Shown: positions 1 through 13,799, numbered from the stretch's first letter. The stretch is 64,000 nucleotides of DNA from Solen grandis (GCA_021229015.1 CM037792.1:37383398-37447397), one strand, 5' to 3'. Translations and numbers: made by a program. The notes: generated from the sequence alone by a model not told the origin.

Positions 1-365
1 CATTAGGTAGACATGCTGTACATAATGGTCACTAGTTAGACATGCTGTACATAATGGTCACTAGTTAGACATGCTGTACATAATGGTCACTAGGTAGACA
101 TGCTGTACATAATGGTCACTAGGTAGACATGCTGTACATAATGGTCACTAGTTAGACATGCTGTACATAATGGTCACTAGGTAGACATGCTGTACATAAT
201 GGTCACTAGGTAGACATGCTGTACATAATGGTCACTAGTTAGGCATGCTGTACATAATGGTCATTAGGTAGACATGCTGTACATAATGGTCGCTAGGTAG
301 ACATGCTGTACATGATAGTCATTTATTAAGCATGCTCTGTATGATTGTCATTAGTTAAGCATGCT
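1..365. repeat. 29-bp minisatellite
   Basis: About eleven near-identical units read tagacatgctgtacataatg plus gtcactag; successive 'gacatgctg' starts are 29 bp apart (10, 39 and so on). Units decay after about 310. The array starts at the window edge, so its true length is unknown. Confidence 0.95.
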
Positions 366-2290
366 CTACTGTGGTGGTTTATGGAAGGAAAACAGATAAA
401 ATGATGACAAATGATGTCAAATGACTAAAGATTCTGATTAAAAGATGTCACGTATTTATTATTTTACAACAGTTGATGATAACGTGTTTGTGTTTTAAGC
501 AGCGTCCATACTTCACCTTTACAGTTTCCAGATACTAGCAATGAATATTAAAGCTCAAATTTTTCTTAAGAGTCATGTCAGCTGCTAACCAACAGTATCA
601 CAAACAAAATAATTAATTCTTTTATGTGAACTAGGTCTACATATCCTATTTTGCTTCTTAGAGTCTATAAATCAATATGTATACATCTGTAAAATTTGAA
701 GGTCTATTTTGGTTAAGGTTATTGGGTTGCTTGTAAATTACATACACTTTATTTTTGACAAGTATTTACAGTCTGTAGTATTCCCAATTATTTTAACACA
801 AACGATATTTTAGGGAAGTCAGTTGTTTGTCTGTCGTGTCGATTTTGTTAGCAGAATAGAGCCGGAGGCAAGCAATTTAATATCTCATATTGATAATGAA
901 ATAAGCCAATTGTTAATATGAATTAGATTTTGGATTCCTTTACATTTTTACCATGCAATTTTCAGCGCCAGTACAAGACTGTCTGAGAGCAATGTCTCCA
1001 GATGCTAAACATACTCCATAAAAGAACATGTGGAAGATGTATGAATTACAAACAAGGCGCCATAGAATATCCCCATAATCTCCTCTAACTCGTCGTGAAT
1101 TGTCTTTTTAATAATGCAAATTATTGTTCACATGCTTGTCTGAGTCTGTTATCTTTTTTGCGATGGTCTTCGTGTCTCTTTTTTCGCCCATGAGTGCTTG
1201 AGCCTCTGAAAATTGGTGTAATTTGTTCAGATTCATCTTTAAAGAAATGAGGGTATTACATTAAAAAATGCCTTAGCATGGTATGATAACCATTGCTGCC
1301 TCTTAGCATTGTCGCTTGTGTTCGTTTTGTATTAACTGTTCAAAAAGGCATGCGAAATTGAAGTATCATATATATATGTAAACTAATGCAAATTAAGGCA
1401 TTAATTTGTAGACTGCATTTGGCAAGATGTTAAGGAGAAGTTTGCTCTTGTTTATGATAAAGGTTTATCTTGGAAAATTGACTTGAATCAATTTCAATGG
1501 GAAGATTGTATGTGAACAGTATAAGACGGAACCCCGTGTTCTTTTTTTGGAATAAAATTCTTACCTGATTGTCGTTGTTTGTCCAAGTATTGTTGTCAAT
1601 ATTGTGCCTATTTGGTTCGTCAACATGTGTTTTCTATGATACTTTTTCTAAACGTCTCTCCTAAATAAATAAATTATGCCGTAATAATCCTCCAATACAA
1701 TGTCTTTGACTATACCCAGAGTAGCAAATTTATAATGGCTACAAAAGTAGTTACGCTAGGATTATTTCTTTTGACATAACACGTTGTGTTAAATAATACA
1801 TATCAGAACAAACAAAATACCATACAATTATATTAAAACATGTAATAACATCAGTGATCTTGAGTGGTCACTTATGTTTCTCATTACGGGACTATAAACC
1901 AACTACGATGCAGCTGGAACACGCTGTTTCCGGTGTTTATCTATTGAAAAACTGTAATCCATGATGAAGCTATTTCGAATTGTCAAAAAGAGAAGATAAA
2001 AATACTTATCAATGATTGACTATAGCAATTTACCGAATTCCTTTACTTGAAATGTTTTCCTATTGTGATCTGTTCCTGTATGTTTGCTACACGAAACTTC
2101 TCAATAACACCACCCTTTTTATCGCAATGTTGGGCATTTGAAATTGGAGAGCACAATTTGTAATCATAAAATGCTAGCGAACATCGAACATTCTAATAAG
2201 TGTCCTAGATAAGTCCCGGATACTTAATAGTAAGAGAGACTGTCCCGTAGTGTTGGTAAACGGTCGTAATATACTCGTACCAAAATCGTA
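366..2290. other. AT-rich non-coding stretch
   Basis: I see no supported gene, RNA or structured repeat here; only short AT-rich runs and scattered stops in all frames. Confidence 0.6.
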
Positions 2291-2294
2291 ACAA

Positions 2295-2421
2295 TTATAA
2301 TTTTATTCCAGCAGTTTGCGCAGTCTCGGTAATTTGCAACTTGTTCTCGTCATGGTATTCCAGTGAGACATCGAAAGGCAATGATTTGTCGGCACATTTG
2401 TACATTAGTTTATCATCTAGA
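2295..2421 (-). CDS. possible terminal exon, unknown protein
   Basis: On the minus strand a strong acceptor (a T-rich tract ending in ttttctag) is followed by an open frame of about 42 residues ending in TAA at 2295. The peptide has a balanced, protein-like composition, including the stretch SLPFDVSLEYHDENKLQI. No upstream exon that joins it was found to the right, and I do not recognise the family. It could equally be a chance open frame or a pseudogene fragment. Confidence 0.22.
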
Positions 2422-2499
2422 AAAATATTATTAATATATAATGAATCAATGAAGCAGTAGCTTTTTGTCTCATGTGCAACCTTCTTCAAATGAGTGAAC

Positions 2500-5400
2500 T
2501 GTTGTCAATGAGGAGTTAAATCATACAAAACAAACAGACAATAAACAAGGGAGCTCTAGGTCTTCAGAATTTACTCTGAAGGAAACCATCCTCCGAATTG
2601 CAAGACATAAATCAAGGAATGTAGACAGACTAAAACGCATGCTTCTTCCATGGTTGATAACGTGTATTATATAAATTAGATGTAGCTCGGTTCGTATGTT
2701 TATGAACTCAAAATTAAAGAAGCTTCCTGCCATAAGAGTCTGGAGCTTATTGATCACAGCCAGCCGGAATCTCTTACTGCTAGTATTGCATCCTCTGATA
2801 GAATTACGTTATCAAATCATGCACACAACGCCATTACAGATGTATAATTTACAGTGGTCTCCGCTAAACACAATTGCACATTGTGCATCTTCCCCTGGGG
2901 AGCCTACTTACATCCTGCAGTGGACAATCATTTGGGAGAAATAATGTATAAAGAATATCGCCAAGAGCTAAAATATTTGATTGATTAAATTACTAAAAAT
3001 TTTATCTTTTATAGAGAATCGCAATGTCGGAATAAAGTATTTAGATTCTTAAAAGAGCAGAAATGGTTCTGACGACATGGGTCAGCATTATCTTATTATA
3101 TCAAACTTGCAGACTTAATAAATCACGCCCAATTAGCCTGTTTAAAACAAGTTGGCAGGAGTATTCAAGACATGTTTCATTGAGCGTATTTTCTTTGGTT
3201 CTGTACAAAGAACTTTGAGGAAATATCTGAATAACAGTTTAGAGCTATTTGCATTGATATACTAGTATTGATTATGCAATGAATTTGTTCATCAGAACGT
3301 GCGTTGTACATATTCCTATATGTATTATATCCTGATTCCTTAATATTAGATACGCTAATGGATCCTGTAGGTTCTTGAAATTGCATAGCTTTCTACCCTG
3401 TTGTCTTTTAAGAAGCAATATTGATATGGTGTGGTCAGTCGGTCATAATTCTCGTTCCATGATCGATGTACCATATAGTCTACATGCCATGGCCATGTGA
3501 AGATGACCTTGACATACTGTGGACCACCAGCGAAAATCACATTGTGGATGGCGGTCCCTTGGACATTGCTTTTCCAAGCGCCGGTGTCCCTTTTGGTAAA
3601 CAAATCGTAACAAATGACACTGCTTTACATCGCTGGCTTGATGCTTAACATACCAGAAGTCCATCTGTTCTGTGTTAGACTAGGGCAATCGGTCAAAACA
3701 GGAAACCTTTTTTTGTTGTTTCTATACCGCAGTGAGACACCACAATGTGTGGCTTAGTTTTACATAGTCTCTTAACAACGTAAAACTCTAAAAACCAGGC
3801 AGACTACAACCTACCCATCAGTCACAGACTGGTGACTCTGTCAGTGACTAGACCAGCTATTGATTGTGTCTGGACAATGTCCACGCTGCGGTTTATTGGT
3901 CCCCAATGTCCAGCGGCGATGCTATCGAAACAACTCTTATATGTAAAATTAGATTAGCCATAGTGTGGTACAAATTGGGCATCACCGTAATCTAGTGCTT
4001 GAATTTGATAGGATCGACATTGTATCTAATTTATATTGAGTAATTGAAAATTGTAATTTTCTTATTCGTTGGCCATATTGAATGACACTTGGGTATTTTA
4101 TTCCAGTATGTTCTTGAATCATCTTAGAAAATACCATAAACAATGCAGCTAATGAACAACCGCACGAAAACTTCTCTGCAAAATTTACAAGTTAACAAAC
4201 CAATTAAGAGTATAAAATTCAAAATTTGACATTTAAGCAAATTTAATAGAATCATTTGAATGCAGGCAAGGCTTTCCATTTAGCAGCATGATTGGCAATA
4301 AGGACGCTTTAAATGGATAAGCGTAGAATGAAATAGTGGAGAATTTATTCAGTTCTCTGAAAATAAAATTTGTCATTTGTTAGCTTGCCGACCAAGGAAT
4401 TTCATTTCCACATGGCTGATTTTTTTCATTGATGCTATGGATATCGGAATCGCAAAATAAAAAAAAAAACATGTTTTTCGGTGTTGGCTGTAAACACGAC
4501 ATCACGAAATCTCGTTGGCAAAATTACAATGTTATTTGACACTTGTTTTTTTTTTGTTTTTTTTTGTTGTTTTTTTTGTCTGTATGAACATGTATCAAAC
4601 GTACCTTTTACAAATTACAGCGGTTGAATGAAATGAATCAGATAAATGAAACAAATAAATAACGGAACAATGTATGTTTAAGTGTGTGTGTGTGTGTGTG
4701 TTTTGTTTTTTTGTTGCTAAAGGTATATGTATATTGTAATTGTTTTCACAATAAGATATGTTTAAACTTAACTTACTTAACTAGGTGCGTACGGATGAAT
4801 GCAACAAAAATCCGTATTTGTAGTACCTAAACACGCTTGATTCATCTCCGAAGATTCTGTTCAGTGTCCCAGCTTTGCAGATGTCCAAATAAAGGAAATA
4901 ACAGTTATAATGAATTACTCTCAATATCGGAGTAAAACCTTAAAACATGGTTAAGACGCCTTGTAAATCAAGCGAACAGATTTGTTGTCCTAACTCACCC
5001 CTATAAATTCTGTTTTAAATGAATTGGTTTAGATTTTGCGGCGCATAAATTGAAGAAAAAAACTTAATTGTATCGTTTAACGTTAAGTTGTCAGGAAAAG
5101 AATCAATAACATTTAAAAGAAACGATAACATACTTTGGTGGGTTATTTTCTGTTTGAGAGTGTAAAGAGAGGCGTGTTTCAATATATGTGCATTTTATGA
5201 TATCTAAAATAAGCTCTTTTTAATCACCTTTAGTTATAACTCTTCTTTATACAATAATCTCAATTTATGACATAAACGATGTTTCATTGCTTTTGTCTTC
5301 GGACAACTAAAGATTGAAACAATATATGTCACCAGTGGGAAACTGATTAGATATATCAACATTTGATAGAATGACGCAATTTCATTCCACTGCTGTTAAA

Positions 5401-5860
5401 TAGGTTCAAAAGATTGTAAGACCGTTATCTAAGAAGATGATGGGAAGTGATGTTGTTTCAGATATGTTAGTATCTTTATCACTTTGTAAGCGATTGTGTG
5501 TTTCCTTTCATTACATGTTTTCCTTAAACGCACAACCCACTAATTGTTAAATTAGTTATATTACTTCCATGAATAATGCTTAATTATGAAACCACGACGT
5601 CATCATAACATATCAGTTTTGTCAATTAGTTACGTCAAAGCCACAGTATAATCAAACATGCGCGTCTAGTTCAGAAAGGCTTGATTTTTAGATATGCAGA
5701 CTCTCTTAATTACAAAGCAATTACGGAAATAAATGTTGGGTCGAATCATTTCTATACTTCTTTTTTTTTTTTCAGTATGACGTTCTTGTCGTTGAACATA
5801 GTAGTAAATGGTACACAGTACGTTCTTAGCATGTCTAAGGCTATTCTTGTATACATGTAC
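2500..5860. other. AT-rich non-coding stretch
   Basis: No convincing gene. Two overlapping minus-strand open frames near 3355-3664 share no recognisable domain. Short homopolymer T and A runs lie at 4460-4570 and a (GT)n tract at 4682-4700. Confidence 0.5.
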
Positions 5861-6117
5861 CACTATATCGCTCTTGAAGCAGGAGGTCGTGGGTTCGATC
5901 CCAAGTCGCGACATACCAAAGTCATAAAAAATAGCTCCCTTGCTAGGCGCTCAGCATATAAGGGTAGTTACTGTTTGGCCAAGTGTCAGGATAAAGTGAC
6001 TGGGTGTGGTATCACGTCTAAAGGGCAGCACTATATCTGTCTTAGTAGACACGTCTCCAAATAACTGAACTACTCTCGGCGGAACGTTAAACCCAACAAA
6101 CAAACACTATATCGCTC
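5861..6117 (+). mobile_element. SINE-B copy, 5'-truncated, with 13-bp target duplication
   Basis: The body at 5874-6104 begins inside the tRNA-like head (ggtcgtgggttcgatccc, a B-box-like motif). It continues with the family's 'gtgactgggtgtggtatca' block and ends gttaaacccaacaaacaaac. The direct repeat cactatatcgctc occurs at 5861-5873 and 6105-6117, flanking it exactly as expected for LINE-driven insertion. Other copies lie at 19.3, 25.5, 34.9, 35.9, 39.2, 40.3 and 61.3 kb. Confidence 0.85.
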
Positions 6118-6119
6118 CA

Positions 6120-7990
6120 GATTTGGACGTACTTCACTTTTGTGTGTCAAACTTTCAACTTAACCACACATCTCTTTGATGAACATATGCAGTCACTTAC
6201 ATGTATGTATCGTAAATACCACTGTGCGCAGTCTTTATTTCTTGCTGGTTCCACCTTGATGCCAGTCAGTCCCCCGTGTTTCCCTCCCATGTCTACACAT
6301 GGGATAATGCTGGATGTCATCTTAATGGGGAAGCGTGTCCAACCTGTCAGTTACATTTTCCAGAAGCTCGCTTCAATGATTTATGGTATCTCCGGGTGGT
6401 ATAAAGTCGTGCATTTTATGTCGCCATTCGATGTATTTTACGTTACACACTGAGGCTTTTTGATAAACATAAATTTCTGGGTAAACATGCAATATGCTTA
6501 ATGTTTCCTGGGTCTAACTGCCAGGATGGGAGAGCTAGTTTCGTCAGAAGAAATGAATTTTTTTTAATGAAATATGTTCACATTAAAGTTAAATACAGTT
6601 TACAGTTACTTATAAGTTACATATCAATTAATCATTCAAACGAAATTAATATATTACGTCCTTTACATTCGATGTTTCATTTTGAATATATATACATGTA
6701 TATATCTTAAGGAATGTTTTTAAAAATGGCATATGTTTTCATTTGTTTGCACAATTTGCTTTCATTTAAACGAATTGTAGAGTTGTATGTACATGTATTT
6801 TGAGCGAGTGATACATTATATATGTACATTTACTATAAATAGACTTTCGTATATACAAATTCTGAACCCTGGCCATACATTAATGTAATCCACGGACTTT
6901 ATGAAATATGACAAGCCTTTGTCTACTGAGTTTCTTTACGAGGCCACCGTAAAAGAACCGTAAAAATTACATCGATGGAGGTTGCCGGTTTTTATGTTGG
7001 CCAGGGGGATTCTTGGTCCATAGCATTGATTGTAGGGGACTAAGACGCCATTGTAGTCGAAGTCGTCATTCCGTAAGGTGTGATTGTCTTAATGCAGTTA
7101 ACCTCAGTATCTGAAAGCCAAAGACAAAATAACTATCCCAAGATCCGGTGTAATTACGTTCCTTTGGGCCGTATTCAAGAATCTTGAGATTGGCTTTATT
7201 TTGTAAAATCCTATATTTTCTGAAAAATTAGATAATTTACCTAAACATCTAGTTTAGTAGATGGAGGGAACACATATCTTTTATTGTATGTGTATATATC
7301 AAAATTTAGAAATGATAAGGCAGAAATATTCTCTATAATACATAACTGTTTTTTGACTATTAAGTCAAAGTTTTGACTGCCATTGCTTTGTGAATGCATC
7401 TCCTGTGTAACCAATATTCACAAACACGAACGTCTCCTGAATTGAAATAACAAACTGCAAACAAACAAAAAGGACGCAAGAAAAATGACGCAGTCTATCA
7501 AAGTCACCACAAAATTGATGCAGTTTGGAAACTTGAGTCACAGTAGGAGCTGTTTCTGACAGAGATGCATGGTCTAATTTTACAAGTAAATTAGATAGTT
7601 TTGTAGGAATCAGCGGTCGCATGACAAGAATAAAAAATCGTAAAACATTACAACCGGAGGTGAAAACTTGCTCACGATTATTTTAGAACTCAGAAGGATA
7701 TCATCGTAGTGCAGTAAATTAATAATGAAAAAATAAAGGTCATTTCAGCTTCATCACCAAGTTTTCTACATAAGGACGTCTCAAAATTTTTAGAGAAATG
7801 ATAGAATTTTGTGTGTGAAGAGATTCTTCATCTAACGTCAACTGAATAACATCATTTTTTCTTTAATTCCATTTAAAAGTAGTTATAGCAAATATACTTC
7901 AGTTTCTATAAAAACAGGATCCATTAAAGACTTAAGTTACAATTTCGTGTTCACAACAAGTGCAGTTTTAAATCTTCGATCTCTTATCCG
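6120..7990. other. AT-rich non-coding stretch
   Basis: Nothing beyond short open frames without domain features. The longest, near 7365-7622 minus, has no recognisable motif. Confidence 0.5.
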
Positions 7991-8023
7991 ACATGCACTT
8001 ATGTATAAGAGAGAACACCAACA

Positions 8024-8245
8024 ATGAACTATGTCTTAGAGATAGAGCGGGTGTCGATGGACTGTAATAACCATGGTTTAAGACTGATTGACCTTTGTAA
8101 AACAAATACCCTACGTATTGCGAATGGCAGATTGGACTGTGACCATAAAGTGGGCAGTTTCACATACGCTGAACCTATGGGAGCGAGTGTTATCGATTAT
8201 TTATTGATTAAGGAAACTGATTTTCGCTGTATTGCTGATTTTTAA
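8024..8245 (+). pseudogene. LINE endonuclease fragment
   Basis: Seventy-three open codons match the end of an APE-type endonuclease. There is a 'N-x-x-G-x-x-L-I-D-L-C' stretch, then 'G-x-F-T' and the terminal S/D block 'GASVIDYLL'. The N-terminal catalytic half is missing, so it cannot act alone. Confidence 0.75.
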
Positions 8246-8488
8246 ATCGAACCGTTTTGTGAATGGTCGGATCAGGCCTCTGTACACTTTACACTGGTAT
8301 GCAATACAGTACCGTGTCGTAATGATGCTCGGTACACCCGAAAGAGGGGGGTGAGACGTGTAGATTTAAATTTAGATCTGGTCTTATTGCTAAGTTGTCT
8401 GTGCTAAATGATTTAACGTTCAATTCAGACCAGATCTAATAAGTTAGAGTTGATAATTGTATATCAAAATTTTCTGATATTATAAAAA

Positions 8489-9104
8489 GTGTACTGGAAC
8501 CTTTATTTTACCGTGAATGCGGCAGGCACACTTGGCCATAAGGCAGTTTGGTTCGATTCTGAATGCCTTGATGCAAAGAGAAAATATATGTCAGCAGTTG
8601 GCCGTTTTAATGCCTGTATGAAAGCTTTTAATAGGTATGAAATGTGTTCTTGTAAAAAATATTATAAGTCTTTTGTCAAACGAAAAAAGAGAAAGTTTGA
8701 ATGTATTAAAATGCGGTCTTTTGAACGTCTACGAACAAGAAACCTAGGGATTTTTGGAATATTTTTCAAGTAAAAAGAATACAAATATTAGTAATGGAAT
8801 CAAAACTGAGGAATTTAATAAATATTTTTCTAATTTATTTGTTGATTTACCAAATACTACTAATAATAACGCTGAAGATTTTTGTAATAATCATAATTTT
8901 GATAATTTGACTGCAGTTTATGAAGGATCAGACAGTGCTATCACTGTGTCGGAGGTAGAAAATGCTATCCGAGAATTAAAAAGGAATAAAGCCGGGATAT
9001 ATATTCAAAGGTTAAATTGCTCTCCATTTTCAGCCTATTTTGAGTGCTCGGTCGGTCTGAGGCAGGGAGGGTTATTTCGCCGATCCTGTTTTCTCTCTTC
9101 TTAG
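8489..9104 (+). pseudogene. LINE linker and reverse-transcriptase fragments
   Basis: Two overlapping open frames (8489-8773 and 8754-9104) are linked by a frameshift near 8755. The first holds the basic region typical of the endonuclease-RT linker (AKRKY, KKYYKSFVKRKKRKFE). The second holds 'V-x-x-A-I-R-E-L-K-R-N-K-A-G', an early RT signature, then jumps by internal deletion to 'SVGLRQGG'. Confidence 0.75.
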
Positions 9105-10530
9105 AAGATCTAGGACTATGTTTGATGGATAAAATCGACTCTGGTCTTACATTTTATGATTTGTCTTTAATTCTGATGATATTGATATATTTGGGAAAAC
9201 AGTAAATGATCTCTAGCATAGTCTCAATCTTTTACACAAATATTGTGAATCTTGGGGACTTACGGTTAACCCGGACAAAAGTAAGATTGTTGTATTTAGA
9301 AAAAAAATGTCCCATACGGTCAGATGAAAAATGGACATATAATGGAATACCTTTACAGACTGTGGATAATTTTAATTTCTTAGGCACATTTTTTAATTAT
9401 ACTGGCAACTTTTTCTATGAACCAGGAAACTGTAGCGGGAAAGGGCTTAAAAGGAATGCATACATTATTTAATCATACGCGCAATTTCCCATTAAGGCCG
9501 AACATTATTTGTCAACTATTTGTACTTTGTAATTTCTATTTTATGCTACTCATGCGAGGTTTGGGGATTTGGTAAGTCGAAAATTATTGAAAGAATACAC
9601 CTGAAATTTTGCAAACAACTTTTAAATGTCAAAACAAGTACTAGTAACATGGGTGTCTACGTAGATATCCTCTTTTTATTAAATCCGTATTATAAAATAT
9701 TGGACTAAAATTATAGATTCAAATAATATAATAATTAGATATTTATATCATTCTTTGGTTGAGAAATGTAATTCTCGTACAAAAAAAATGGGCTAGCAAC
9801 GTTAAACTACTTCTTGATTCACATGGATTCTCAGACGTTTGGAATAAACCTAGCAACTATAATATGGATACATTCCATCTAGATTCAAAAAACCGGCTGT
9901 AAGTATCATTCAACAGTTATGGTATAATGACATTAGCGCAAATAATACCTTATTCTCATATAAAACATTTAAAACACAATTAGAACACGATTTTTATTTA
10001 GAAACATTATCCAAAAAGTATAGGAATGCAATATCAAGACTTCGATTGTCATCACATTCGTTGAGAATTGAATCTGGTCGTTATGGTAACAATAGAATTG
10101 AACGTAACTTGCGCATATGTACTGTAGGTAACTCGGTGACATTCCATTTTATATTTAAATGTCCTTTATTAGAGACCTAGTAATCAATATATTAGTAAAT
10201 ACTATTGTAACAGACCAAGCTTTGTAAAATTTTGTCAATTGATGCAATCTTCTAATAGGTTAGAATTATTGAGATTAGGGAAATTTGTGTATCACGCATT
10301 TAGTATGCGCAATTCATTTATCAAAAGATTATACCGTTATTTCATTAATATGTTGTAACTTGTATTAATTATTTGCCATCCTCTTCATGCAGAAAATAGT
10401 CACCATTGTGGCAATCTACTTTGTCACGATCTTGTTTAAAGCTAAGATGTATTATGTGGTGTGTATGTAACTAGAAACCTGTATAGGTTTACGTTGCGAA
10501 ATAAAATATTTTGAATCTTGAATCTTGTTA

Positions 10531-13430
10531 TTTCATTATGTTTTTGTTACAGCAGAAATGGGGCCCTTTAAGCAAGATCTAGTGACACAATCTCGATCGG
10601 TTACCGGTATAAACGCCCGAAATGTTAACTATATTGCAAATAAATTTTTAATATGACACGTGATTGAAAAGTCGAGATTTGGCATATTTTCTTAATATAG
10701 AAACACAATTGTCGGCTTACAGACTGACAACACGGTACATTATGAATGACTGTAAGTGTGAATAGTCTAGGATGATTGGATCACTTGACTCAGGAGGGAC
10801 CAAGTAACGCAGCAGTGATCTGGTCAGATGCTCGTATGTTATGAGGGCACCAGTATTTACCATAACTGGTTGTCTCGCTGAGAGTTCTTCCCTTCTTCCG
10901 TAAATAAACACCTAATTAAATCAAGCCATTTAATATTTTGAATGGATGTCAAGATACTCTCATTCTTTACATTTTTCACTGGCGAATAGTCCTGAAGAGG
11001 TCCGTAATCGGAAATAATTTGAATTTGAAACAAAAAACTGTTGCCGAATCATAGTTTGTTTATCTGCCACGCTATCAATTTTATGTACTAGCGATTCGTT
11101 ATGGTATGATGTTGAATTCTTAGTTTAGATATGCAGATCAAAGAATTTGACATAGAAATGTTAAACAAATATAAACAGTTAAACGCAGTTTAATTTAACC
11201 ACAAACAGTACATGATTGCTATTTTGCATAGGTGTATGTTACTGGACTGACTATGGTATTGATAATATTCTTACACTATATGTGTTGTTTGACTGTTGGA
11301 CAGGTTATTATATCATACAGTACTTAATCATTATACTTCGCTTGGCAGAAATGGGGGCTATACAGGAAACCTGTTCGGCGTGTCCTGTCACGTGGGGTGA
11401 AATCACCTTTTGTGACACCTCTACATGTCCGTTCAGTGATCATTTAACTGGCACGTGTAAGGAATTTATCAATAATATAATAATATGAATTATAAGAGAA
11501 ACGTTGTTACTCCGGGCTTCATTAATCCGGAAACCTCACTATCCGGATACTTTAGCAATGGAAGTCTATTTTGGGAACAAACAGCTGTTTGTTTGTGTGA
11601 ATATACATGTACATGTATTCAGTATTCATGGTATTGTTTTCCATGCTCCTGTTGACTGAACCTGATAAGATAATAATGAAGAGATAATGTTCATCAGATA
11701 GACGTTGATAAACAAACATTGCGACTGTACCCTGGCGCAGTCACGAATTCTATGTTAATCTTGGTTCCCGGTACACAGGTCCATCACGACCGTGACAGTT
11801 GGATGATGCATCACATTTAGAAACAAAGCCGGTGTCCAATTTACATCTATCAAATGCATTCCGAGACGAGATTGCTGTTATACGTTGGGGATCGATTGCT
11901 GGAAACGTATGGCCGAAATGATAAACAATGTGTTGGTTCTCTGCCCCAATTGCCAATCATAATTGAAACTCATCATGCGCTGTGGTGAAAATGGCGAAAT
12001 GATAGGCGTAAAATATTCAGACCCGATAACCTCGTCTAATAATCAAATTATGATGATTGGACGTGACCAAATAGTCCTGCTTGTAGGCCCAGTACGTACA
12101 TTATGTGGCTATAATCAGTTTCCTGGACGCAGCTCTTGTTTGTTGGATTCGATTGTTTGATGTAGCCAATCGTATTTATAGATTACAGGGGTAACGAGGC
12201 GTCGCTTTGTTGAATGGATTTTTATCAAATTGCATATCATAATTTTAGCTGTATTTGGCCCATATATTATAAAACAATTAGTATTTCTTCTGGGAATGAC
12301 CACCATAAATGCAAATATATTAGATTTTAGAATATCGATTTTGTATCACGTTAATGTCAGATATTCAGCTATTTAAACTAGATGCTACAGAAGATGAAAG
12401 TTGTATTTGGGACACGTTAAAACCAAATTTATTTCAATTTGCATATAATTTCCCCTTTTCTATAGATCCTCTTAAATTTTCTGCAAAGAAATTATGAAGA
12501 ATTTGTGCTTGGTGCGGAAGACATATTTTGCATTTATTTTTAAGCAGTTCCCTATTCTAGGATTATTTCTGACATTTCTATGACTATAGTGTCAGCTGTA
12601 TTGATTGATACCCATGGCATGATAATCAATGATTCCAGGCACTTTGAAGACGATAAATATCCATAAGATATCAAGCGACATGATACAAACCTTGACTTTT
12701 TGTTTACATTGCTTCCCTGCATAGAAAGATTGATAGCAACTTGAGCGAAGAGTGATTCTGTTTCTCAAAGCCTTTTGTTGTAGGTCGGATCTCGTTGTCA
12801 AGTTAACTTACTTGCTTGTGAAATTCTTCAGGGAAGAATGTCAGTGCCCCAGTGTGGGATATGGTACAGTACAAGTAGGAAGCCTAAACATGTCTGACTT
12901 TTAAATCGGTTTCAGTAGAACTAATTCCAGAAATGTCAGTTATGAATAGTTTAAACAAAGTAAACACATTTGTGGTAGCAGTAATGGTAGAAGTTGTTTA
13001 CGATAACGATTGTTGTTGTTGTGGTTATGGTTGAAGTATCGTGTTCATGATTATAATAACGTGAGAACGAGTGGGATTGTGGTTGTGGAGCATTTACGCA
13101 GATGTGCTGATGGTATAACATATATGCAGCGATGACAAGTTTTCCTTTAACATTATTTATAAACATCAGTGGTGTATGGCCATGTTGTCAAATTTGTTTG
13201 ATGAAATTAATGCTTAATTGGCATTCGAATAGTCCAGTGTGTTTAAAAACTTGATGGATGACAGAATCGCCACATTGTAGAGACAGAGATTGTGACTTCC
13301 GTTTCCATGACGACCACAAAGTCTGGCAATAATGTTGTATTTTTATAGATCAGTATTTTTGTGGTTAAATTAAGCAGACAAAGCTTTTGAGTATGTCTTC
13401 GCTTCACAGAAGTAGGGACTTAATAGGAAT
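10531..13430. other. non-coding stretch
   Basis: No supported gene. The Cys-rich open frame at 11216-11488 has no recognised domain. A run of GTT/GTG trinucleotides occurs near 13005-13030. Confidence 0.5.
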
Positions 13431-13438
13431 TATGCTCG

Positions 13439-13795
13439 TCGCGTCCCGTCATGTCATTTCAAGTCCCGCGACGCCCAGTCATGTTATGTCACGTTACGTC
13501 CCGTCTTGTTACGTCACGATACCTCCCGTCATGTCACGTCCCGTCTTGTTACGTCACGATACGTCCCGTCATGTCACGTTACGTTACGTCCCGTCACATC
13601 ACACCCCGTCATGTCATGTCCCGTCACGTTACGTCCCGTCATGTTCCGTCACGTTACGTTCCGTCATGTCTTCATGTTTCGTCCCGTCCCGTCATGTTAC
13701 GTCCCGTCCCGTTATGTTACGTCCCGTCATGTTACGTCCCCTTCCGCTATGTTACGTCCCGTCATGTTACGTCATGTTACGTCCCGTTCTTTACC
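13439..13795. repeat. 5-bp-register minisatellite (CCGTC/ATGTT/ACGTC)
   Basis: The block is built from pentamers sharing 'GT' in the same register (ccgtc, acgtc, atgtc, atgtt, acgtt), grouped into 15-bp and 20-bp higher units such as acgtcccgtcatgtt. Because the period is not a multiple of 3, all plus-strand frames stay open, which explains the overlapping long open frames here; they are not genes. The array is GC- and CpG-rich against AT-rich flanks. Confidence 0.9.
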
Positions 13796-13799
13796 CAGT

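Larger units (their letters stand above)
8000..10530 (+). mobile_element. decayed LINE (non-LTR retrotransposon)
   Basis: Broken frames occur in LINE order. At 8024-8245 is the end of an APE-type endonuclease (LIDLCKTNTLRIANGR, then GSFTYAEPMGASVIDYLLIK). At 8489-9104 is linker and early reverse transcriptase. A remnant ECSVGLRQGG, the conserved 'G-x-x-Q-G' palm block, lies near 9040-9070. C-terminal pieces follow near 9520-9710 (IERIHLKFCKQLLNVKT). The last part decays to about 10350. The 3' end carries repeated ttgaatc near 10510-10528, a typical LINE tail. Stops, frameshifts and a missing central palm including the catalytic block mark it as dead. The CR1/Jockey group is plausible but not proven. 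Confidence 0.85.

Noticed and set aside
1..365. CRISPR-like regular repeat
   Set aside because: Contiguous 29-bp tandem units without spacers in a eukaryotic genome.
3355..3664. Two overlapping minus-strand open frames rich in Trp, His and Cys
   Set aside because: No domain recognised, no splice context that joins them to anything, and two frames cannot both be real.
11216..11488. Plus-strand open frame of 90 residues with a Cys-rich end
   Set aside because: Cys spacing fits no family I know; no acceptor/donor context and AT-rich surroundings.
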